Source of the DNA: Isoetes taiwanensis
Lineage: Eukaryota; Streptophyta; Lycopodiopsida; Isoetales; Isoetaceae
Length of the DNA: 64,000 nucleotides
NCBI GenBank assembly: GCA_021234155.1
Contig: JAJEKV010000087.1
Location: forward strand, 4,296,914-4,360,913
Direction of reading: 5' to 3'
The notes below the pieces were generated by a model that was given only the letters and a program-made list of their open reading frames with translations, searched no databases and had not been told where the DNA came from. The translations under genes were made by a program, and so were the position numbers. Shown here piece by piece: positions 56,441-64,000 of this stretch (the first letter of the stretch is position 1; every line of letters begins with the position of its first letter).

Positions 56441-57542
56441 CTTTTCATCGTGATATCCTCTCACCCGTCACTCTTTTTTTCATCCCCGCCATTTTTTCCA
56501 ACCTTCGGAACGCTTGATCTTGGACCAATTTTGGAGGATCCGCCGATTTGTTGTCTATTATGTAGTTGTTCGAGTGGTGCTTGGAATTTGGAATTGGCGA
56601 GCACATTTCCCAAAGCTTCATTTGTTTGGGAGAATGCAGCTGTTGCTTTTCTTTGCAGATGTTTTCCAATGCGAATTGAGAAGGCGCATTCCTTTGGCCA
56701 TTTTTAAAAATGGAACAAGATTTGATCCTAAGAATTTAATGTCCAGTTTGCATAATCTTGAAGAGCAATCCCAACAATTTAAGCAGCTATGTGGTCGGCT
56801 GGCTTCCAAAATTGTTGGATGTACTCCATATACTCAGTCTATTGCACATTCTCCCGAGGTTCTAAAACAATCTTTTGGCTATGAATACATTCATAATAAT
56901 CAGTAGTTCAGCAAGCCATGGCTCTTTGAATTTGGTTAAGTAATTTATTTGTTCTTGATAGGCAGATTGCATGCGTATTAAGACAAATGCCGCATGTAAT
57001 CAAAAAAGTTTCGACAAACCACCACATTGCAGCCTTACAATCATCTTATTGCCATTATGCTCAAAATAAGCTTTGATAAGTCGTTGCAATAACCATACAC
57101 CAAATGACATTAAAAACTGCAAGAAACCACGATTTTTTGAAATGTCCTATTTAGCTCTTGATAGTCTTTGCTTTGTATCTCGTGTTGTGTTTGCTTTGTA
57201 TCTCTTATTGAGCATGAAAATGTCGGCACAAAATAGCAGATCCTCTTTATCTGTGCAACTTTAGTTTTTGGAATTTGATGAAAAACACACAGTTCAAAGG
57301 CAATATAAATGAAGAAATTTGGAAAAAGTGCAAATTTTGAGAAGATCATATTCAAACTGGGATTGAATTACAACTGCAATTACAGCTACAATTAAGGGAT
57401 ATTTAAAGTGTATCCTCTTTTTGAACAATTTGTCTTGAACATATTTGTTTCGACATTGCTTCCAGTCCATCTCATTCATTTATGACATACATCTTTACAA
57501 ACATGATGTATGGTGCATATTATTGCGGGATAGTATTCAGAC
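56441..57542. other. unassigned; one 130-codon forward frame
   Basis: 56514-56906 reads forward and ends NLMSSLHNLEEQSQQFKQLC... VGCTPYTQSIAHSPEVLKQS. I do not recognise it. It may be the C-terminus of a decayed gene or retroelement. 56907-57542 is AT-rich without features. Confidence 0.3.
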
Positions 57543-57975
57543 TTTTTTTTTTTTTTTGAAGAACGTGTTTTACTTCATATTATACACTCAAAATATTACA
57601 AAGTACTTCCAGAAGTAAGAAATGTTCCTGAAGCATCAATCACTTTTAGATGATCACTCCATATTGGAATTTTAATACGATCAGGCCAATTGGAGATCTG
57701 AAAGCAATTATACAACTTCTTACGAATTTCTTGAAGCACCATCTGAGAAGAAATACGCTTATCATAAAAGACCTTTCTTCGCCTTCGCTTCCATACACTC
57801 CATATTAGCCAAGACTTTGCCATGTGAAATGCAATCCTTTTAGAAGCAGTCCACTGATTTGGATAAATACCCAAAAGAAAATGTTGACTATCCAAAGATA
57901 CTCCAAAAAGAGAATGCAAAAATGCGGAACCTAAGACTTTTGTATAATAGCTAAAGTAATGTTGTAACAACTTAT
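57543..57975 (-). mobile_element. 5'-truncated L1 3' end
   Basis: The T run 57543-57557 is the minus-strand poly(A). The minus strand encodes FHMAKSWLIWSVWKRRRRKV and then DKRISSQMVLQEIRKKLYNC to a stop at 57596, the ORF2 C-terminus of the same family as 19071-19346. The left flank is GTATTCAGAC; I could not find a clear matching duplication on the right. Confidence 0.82.
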
Positions 57976-58969
57976 GGATTATATGAATGACACTCTACTA
58001 ATGTGGCATCCATGAGTTCATAGATTGCATAATCTGGCGTTGGCAATGTATGGTCTTTTGAATACATTTGGTTGTTTTGTACATGGTGGATGTTGATCTA
58101 CTCTTCAAATAGTATTGGATTACAGTGGCATTGAAATTTTGAGCACATGGATTGTTCTTGGTCTTAATGCAGATGCTACGCATGTTGCATCTACTATGAT
58201 AATGCTGATTTTCTTAGGTCTAGGTTGTTTTGGTGCAGGCAGGTCGGCAGGGCAGATGGGTTGCTGGTTTGTGCTTCATTTTAGGAGGTTTAGTAGAATA
58301 GATATAGTTCGCATGCTCCAACAGATTGTATAGGGGAGACTACAATAGTTACTAGCTATAACCGCAGGTTGTTTTGCTTGTCAGAGTCTTAGTATTGCTG
58401 TATACAAGTTGTTGTTTGTAGAAGTCTGTGATACTAGCTAGGCTAGATGTAGTAAGTAGTATGTGTATTGGTGCTCTTTATAAGTAGCAAGTTCTATTGG
58501 AGAGTAGAGCTGGTAGAGGTGGCAGCTTATAATATGGCCCAAAGGCATATCATGGTTGTTACACTACCAAGATTAAGCATGATTTAATTAATTGGAGAGA
58601 ATAACACAATTTTGAGAATTTCAAGCACAACTAATTTGCTCAAGCACAAATACTTTCACCTACTTCTTAAGTCCAAGATACATGAGGTCGCATGATACAT
58701 ATATCCATACAAATTATGCATTATACTTGTACATATACATGATACTTGCACATGCTCAATAATGACGCTACAATGTACACCAATAATTCACATCAATAAT
58801 TTTACTTGACTATAAGAGCACCTTCATTCGGTGGTAGAGGTCATTCATCTCCCATGGCCTATTTGCCTACTCGTCCGGAGCACATCGAAACCATCAAGTG
58901 CTCCATGAGCTACAATGATCTTGTTGGTTTGCGTAATAAAGGGTATTCACACCCTTAACAAACCATTAA
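57976..58969. other. no recognised gene
   Basis: AT-rich, with several ATACTTGCACAT / ATACATGATAC phrases at 58700-58760. A 72-codon forward frame at 58115 has no motif. Confidence 0.35.
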
Positions 58970-59480
58970 CATCAACACAAACCATTAACATCAACATATA
59001 AAAATTAAATCCCCTAAAGGTGGTTTGGGTGCATATTCACGAGGGGGGTGACTCGGGCATCGAGAGCTATTGGACAGGCATATTCATGGGTTATGCTTTG
59101 ATTTGGACCGTGAATAGCAATCCTCGTTTGTAGGGTATGTTAATTACAAGTTTTTTTTTATCTTTGTATAGCAAGACTTGTGAAATACTATAAGGTTTGG
59201 TGCAATATACTTAATGGTGTTGATTTCAAACATGTATTATACCATTTTAGAAGGTATAAAGGGCTCTCGCTACCCCTCGTCACCCCCATGTGAATATGCA
59301 CCCAAACCCGAGGGGTTTTAGGGGATTTAATTTTTATATGTTGGATGTTAATGGTTTGTGTTGCAAAAATTTTGGGCCACAGGGGGGCTAGGGGAATCAC
59401 CCCCCCCCCCCCCGGTGTGAATATGCACCCAAACCATAGGGGTTTTAGGAGGATTTTAATTTAAAAGTGTTTTATGTAAT
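58970..59480. repeat. foldback repeat with an extra copy
   Basis: AAATTAAATCCCCTAAA and GGTTTGGGTGCATATTCAC at 59002-59040 are inverted at 59285-59330 (GTGAATATGCACCCAAACC, GGGGATTTAATTTTTAT). A third, partial copy in the inverted orientation follows at 59400-59480, preceded by a 16-C run. The outer parts CAAACCATTAACATCAACA and TGGATGTTAATGGTTTGTG also pair. Likely a MITE or foldback element. Confidence 0.7.
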
Positions 59481-60605
59481 AGTTTGTGTTGTCTAAAATT
59501 TTTTTTTGCCCTTGAACCTTGGAGATATATAGCAATTACGGTAAAAGGGACTCGCAATGCACACCAAACCGGCCGACCCGACCAGCGAGAGAACTTGAAT
59601 CTAAAGGCCCAAGCGGCGTGAGACCTCCGTGTGATGACTCAGTCATGCAAAGACATAAGCGAGAGTGTGCCAAGCCGAACGCCATCGTCCGGTGGTGCGA
59701 AGCAGCGATAGGAGAAACCCCTCGAGATCCGCTGAAGCGCCCACGATGAGCGGAATGTGTCCCATACGAAGCGGGGTCTAAGCGATCAAGCGAGCAAACA
59801 CCGCCACCAAGAACGAAGCCGTCGCGATAGGATAGAGGGCCAGGGACTGGGGTTAAGCGAAAAAGGGGGCACGTAGGAGGGAGGGTCCAAGAGAGGTAGC
59901 TAACCGGACGAAATAAGGCGTTGAAGAATAGTGGACCGGGCAGGCAGGGAGGGCAAACGAGCTAAGCGAAATGGGTGGCCCCCCGGCAAGCTGATCTCTT
60001 GGACCGAACGGATAAAAATCTCGGCGTGGGCAGGAGAGAAGGATAAGTCGTGCCAATTCAAAGCCGGGGGCCTGAGATGCAAAAAGCCGCGAAGGAAAGA
60101 AGGAGAATGAGGGCGGCCCCGAGCTAGGGGACCGAAAAAGGCTACTGGCGTGGGGCTTAAACCCGAGTAATGATGGAACGCCGCGTGATGGGGAAGAAGA
60201 GGCAAAAAGTCGCGAGGGAGGGCGGGCATGCCGAGATGCGGCGTGGACGAGCTAAAGATGGCAAGGGGAGAACCGAGGGCGAGGGGAAGATTGAAAAGCT
60301 GATGAAAAAAGGATATCGCAATGAGGCGCGTGGCGGCCGGGAGGAAGACATATCCGGTTGGTGGAGAAGCAAAACGCGCGACAGCCGAAGGGGAAGCGAG
60401 GGAGATAAGATATAGAGTGTGAGCGGCACGAGTACAAAAAGCGAAAACATAGCAACATAGGTAGGTAGGGCTTTTCATTCATCACACAGCAGCGGTTTGG
60501 CCAGTTCAAAAAATGTAGTCGGTGGGGGCTGACCATAGGGACAACGTCGAGCCCCCTCATAAATATAATACATAGGCAAGACAAGGCGAGGCTAGTGGTG
60601 ACACC
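59481..60605. other. GC-rich segment of unknown nature
   Basis: Base composition is clearly richer in G and C than the surroundings. Long frames exist on the minus strand (59900-60478, 192 codons) and in the other frames, but they are rich in Pro, Ser and Leu and show no motif. Together with the motif at 60606 it is probably the body of a retroelement. Confidence 0.35.
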
Positions 60606-60664
60606 TTCTCATCGGGATGAAAAACCCATACATGCCGGGTTTTCGGGGAAAACCCTAATGAGAA
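60606..60664 (-). other. three-way-junction motif (third instance)
   Basis: Minus strand: outer stem TTCTCAT (60664-60658) with ATGAGAA (60612-60606). Hairpin 1 is GGGTTTT-CCCCG-AAAACCC (60655-60637) and hairpin 2 is GGG-TTTTTCAT-CCC (60627-60614). Same order and spacing as at 51675 but with changed, still complementary, stems. Confidence 0.65.
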
Positions 60665-60939
60665 ACCGCCACCACCCCTCATAAACTGCCGCAACCATAG
60701 CCAAGGAGCACGCTAAATTTTGGATCACGGACTTGAGTGCGAGATGTCTAAGGACACGAAAAGAAAACCATAAGCAAGCACCGGTCATAGGTTAGACCCA
60801 AAAAATATCAGATGGAACCAACCCACTGTGCAAAAGGACACGGTGTGGAGTAGATCATGTGGTGACAAATCTAATAAACCCGCATCGGCACGAAGGTGGA
60901 TCAACCCTTTGGAATAACACCATAACAACATGAAACGAA
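60665..60939. other. no recognised gene
   Basis: Continuation of the GC-rich to neutral segment. No frame or repeat of note. Confidence 0.3.
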
Positions 60940-61165
60940 AGCGCATCACCCCAAGGGTGGTCCGGATGAAAAAATATACATATAGATATATAAGCGGTAA
61001 GCATCAACGAGGGTGGACCGGATAAAAATAGATATATGTAGATATGAAAAAGCGGCGCATCACCCCATGGGTGGACCAGCTGAAAAATACATATATATAT
61101 ATGCTAGGCGCATCACCACGTGGGTGGACCAGATAAAATAGATATATAAAGTTACGCATGACCTC
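60940..61165. repeat. minisatellite, period about 62 bp
   Basis: Four to five units of the form GCGCATCACCCC..GGGTGGACC(G/A)G followed by an AT-rich ATAGATATATA block (units near 60943, 61003, 61052 and 61106). Non-coding. Confidence 0.75.
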
Positions 61166-62476
61166 CAAAGGTGGAAAATAACATGCACCCCGCAGTGTAA
61201 CAACAACTTAAATGAAACAAAACAATGTAACAAAACCTGGGAACAACCTATGGGGCGGGTGAGGAGGGAGTCAAAGGCAAAGATGGAGGCTCTTCTTTGC
61301 CCGGAGAAGAACGCCGATAGCCTGCTACAACTGGAATGACGTCTCATATAGCAGCTCGCGCCTTCCCCGAGAATGCCGATCAAACGGCTCGGATCGATGC
61401 CATTGTGGAGCCTCAAAAAAGGTCAACAGGTTATTAAAGTAATTTAGAAGAGTTATCAATGGAATAAAGAACATTTGTTAAGAAGATGACCGTTAGGTCA
61501 TGTCATGGGAATTGAACCCAGCATATCCTTGTGCTTTATTTTAACACTAACAACTTTGAATCAAACAATTTAAACTTAATGACATGAAGTTTCAATAGTG
61601 CAAATGTGTTTTGCTTTAGCACTAAGGCCTTTGAGTCCAACCAATTAAACTCACATAAAACTAAGCATTTGCTTGATAATAAGAATTTAATTTGAAACAG
61701 CTTTAAGCAAAGTGTGAACCTGCTCATTCACGCCAAATTATATATGTTTCAAGCTTTCTTGCCAATTCTAGTCCCTAAACATTAGGCGGCCAACAGATAA
61801 GTCATGACTAAGATCCAAATGCGAGATGCATTAGTGAAAGGACAGAAAATAAAGAGGCACAAACAAAAATTTTAGAAATCAAACCAGAAAAAAACTAGAA
61901 TTCATTTGAGGCTTTCATCACCTGTAGCTTTTGAATTTGATCACAATAAAACAAATAGAACATAAGTAAAAGTTACCATAAAGATAGAGCAGATTGATCC
62001 CATTATTCTGAAAGTCATAAAGTTTGCAACACCCATACACAAACATTTTTCAACTGGAATTTAACAGCAGCCTTTGGCCTCCATGGATTCTTGTGGCGAG
62101 AAACCAAAGTGGGAAACTTTTCTGCTTGTTAGCACAAGGATCTAGAAGCCTTGGAATTTGCGTAATAACTGCCTCAAAATCTAAAAATGCATGGTAATTT
62201 TTTGCAAGCTTCATTCAGAATGAGCCTTAAAACAATATCCAATAGCGCAATCCTGTAGTAATCAGCTGGTAGGATGTGAAAACCTACCAAACCCGGCCGA
62301 AAAATTGCTGTTTTAGCATAGATATCTTAACCAAACATATCCATATCATACACTATCAAAAAGATCTCGGAGAGAGCTTTCCAAGCAATAAAAATCATCT
62401 CAAACAGAGCTCTAGATCAAAAGCTATGATAAGAAATGTGTTGTCGGCGGGGAAACTGCACTACATGCGCCCTTCA
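61166..62476. other. no recognised gene; small repeats
   Basis: 61540-61700 shows a weak repeat (AACTTTGAATCAAACAATTTAAACTTA and GCCTTTGAGTCCAACCAATTAAACTCA). Near 61505, TGGGAATTGAACCCA resembles an inverted tRNA T-arm, but no cloverleaf could be built. Nothing else. Confidence 0.35.
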
Positions 62477-62680
62477 AGCCCTTCATGTGCCCATTATGCA
62501 CCACACACACAAAAAGAGGGCTTTTGTTGTGAGTCATTGATTGTTGACCATTGAAAAAAAAAGGCTAAAATCAATGGCCCTTCATGTGCCCATTATGCAC
62601 CACACGCACAAAAAAAGGGCTTTTGTTGTGAGCTATTGGTTGTTGACCATTGAAAAAAAAAAGGCTAATATCAATGGCTC
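62477..62680. repeat. tandem duplication, period about 102 bp
   Basis: CCCTTCATGTGCCCATTATG at 62477 and 62578, followed in both by CACCACAC(A/G)CACAAAAA, GGGCTTTTGTTGTGAG and TTGTTGACCATTGAAAAAAA. Very similar copies; recent. Confidence 0.9.
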
Positions 62681-63069
62681 AAAAATGGTGCACTCTAGAT
62701 GTACGCATTAGTACATCCATTTGAATACATCATGAAATCATAGGAAAACCTTAGTGAAAAGCATACAAAAACACAAAAAACCCCCGTTATTGTGCTAGAT
62801 ATTCATCTTGATCCCTATCTGCAATCCAAAGCTAAATGGTCCTGAGATTCGTTGCCTCGGGCTAACTCGTGTTGTGATCCACCTTATTTGGATTCCTGAG
62901 CACGCGATCTATGAGCTGAATGGCATCACCTCAGCAGGTGTTGATGATGAGTGAATCAGTGATGATTTGTGCACCTATTAAGGATATAATGATATAAGCA
63001 CTTATGAAATATGTAAGGATCTATAAGCATAGTGAATATTATTTGATGTATCGAACCTAAATAACTTGT
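62681..63069. other. no recognised gene
   Basis: Intergenic or intronic sequence to the right of the tandem repeat. If the exon at 63070-63120 is real, this is its 3' flank. Confidence 0.3.
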
Positions 63070-63444
63070 TTAGTTATCCTCCTCGCCTTTAGTAGCCTCT
63101 TTGGCCAGTAGTTCCTGCAGTTGTAATATATAAGATATAGTAATGTATGGCATATAAGATATAGTAATGTATAAGAGCACTTGTATTAATCTGAAAAATG
63201 CAGAGAGTAATGAATAACAACTACTTTAATGTACCTTGAAGACTCAAGTTTCTTCTCCGTCCTCTGAGGCCTCTTTGGCCAGTAATTCCTGTAACTGAGC
63301 CGCTACACTTGCAGGTATCACTACCATCTGAGGCTTGTCTTTGACTGACCAACCACAGTCTATGGGTTTGAGATGCTGATAACGAGGTCTGTCATTCGGA
63401 TTTGGCCTCCAACTTTTATGCCAGCAGTCTATATTGTTGTGCAT
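63070..63444 (-). CDS. terminal exon(s) of an unidentified gene, with a duplicated end
   Basis: Minus strand 63444-63244 reads SWRPNPNDRPRYQHLKPIDC, GWSVKDKPQMVVIPASVAAQ, LQELLAKEASEDGEET and TGA. The composition looks coding and ordered. A second, shorter copy of its end lies downstream at 63120-63070 on the same strand: LQELLAKEATKGEEDN and TAA, next to CTGCAG, which could act as an acceptor. So the gene may have two alternative last exons made by duplication, or one may be a relic. The upstream exons would lie beyond 63444. I do not recognise the protein. The exon start at 63444 is not determined. Confidence 0.45.
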
Positions 63445-64000
63445 AAGTGGTACCTTTTCTTGCTATCGGCTTTAGTGGGGAATAGTGGGGTCTTGTACAG
63501 GGTTGTGAATTTTAAAAGGAAATTCTAACCAGCATGAAAGATTAAATCCAACTTGATCAAATAAGAAATCTTCAATGTTTCACCACCAAGCTATAATCGA
63601 GTTCATATTTCCACGATGAAAATACAATCAATGGTTCAACAATTTTACTGTTCACCTGGGATTGACTGATACACTGTTCATCCGCTGACCTCAATGTTCC
63701 AATGGTCGAAGCTGCCTCCAATCGTCTATCTTATCTGCCGATTTGCACTATGGTATGTATTTATCCCCTTTTCTCCTTTGATTCAAGCACACAGTCGTGA
63801 CTCGTCTTCAAATGCTTGGGCCACTTATCTTTCCTAAATAGCATGCCATCAAAAAATGTTGTATTGAATCAAATTCCACGCAACCTTAGACCATGGAGAT
63901 ATATATATATATTCTATGCACAATTCTAGTGCATCTAGTGCATTATTCTATGCACAATTTTAGTGCATCTTAAGGAAAAATATCTACATGTCATGATTCA
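63445..64000. other. no recognised gene
   Basis: AT-rich right edge. GTGCATCT recurs at about 63931 and 63963 with CTATGCACAATT(C/T)TAGTGCAT, a small direct repeat. Upstream exons of the minus-strand gene could lie here, but none stand out. Confidence 0.3.

Noticed and set aside
59900-60478. 192-codon reverse ORF
   Set aside because: Composition reflects GC-rich DNA; no motif, no start context, and other frames are open as well.

Overview
This window is nuclear DNA from a land plant. Supporting signs are a mitochondrial family-2 aldehyde dehydrogenase gene split into 11 exons, a plant-type TFIIIA gene that carries the 5S-rRNA-mimic regulatory exon, decayed plant PPR genes, a telo-box next to a housekeeping gene start, and a very high load of plant LINE, Copia, Mutator-like, hAT and foldback elements. 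The pentanucleotide-tailed LINEs and the style of the PPR relics (KACGSIGAIKQG type) suggest a fern or another non-seed plant; that part is inference only.

Layout. 1-666: 3' end of a gene running in from the left, probably OVATE-like. 2819-7680 (minus): complete ALDH2-type gene, 539 codons, all splice phases consistent, one GC-AG intron. 7957-18950: repeat-rich block dominated by a segmental duplication (about 10262-13735 and 15950-18370). The two copies serve as filled and empty sites for each other and expose a Mutator-like element with long inverted repeats carrying a 211-codon ORF, a 183-bp MITE with 9-bp target duplications, and a 1.2-kb LINE insertion. 19036-25264: L1 3' end, a TTAAGTTA-rich foldback element and a hAT-type element with a perfect 8-bp target duplication. 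28125-29818 (minus): complete TFIIIA gene with eight C2H2 fingers; its second intron holds a 117-nt poison exon (28913-29029) that copies 5S rRNA. 32790-35170: PPR pseudogene interrupted by a fragment of a nodulin-like MFS transporter gene. 35417-39203: 3.8-kb terminal-inverted-repeat element with a palindromic minisatellite and a 300-bp polypyrimidine tract. 42776-43325: foldback element. 46644-47483: L1 insertion with a 17-18-bp target duplication. 47640-53315: near full-length degenerate LINE with an L1-ORF1p-like ORF1, interrupted by two related TIR elements. 54106-56440 (minus): internally deleted Copia element carrying a poly(A) retroposon. The rest is a further L1 end, foldback and tandem repeats, and a small unidentified exon near the right edge.

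Only ALDH and TFIIIA look like intact functional genes; the left-edge gene and the exon at 63244 may belong to others. The most notable regulatory feature is the TFIIIA 5S-mimic exon: skipping it joins exons 2 and 3 in frame, including it adds 38 codons and then an in-frame TGA. The most notable unexplained feature is a three-way-junction fold seen in three retroelement contexts, with different bases but preserved pairing.
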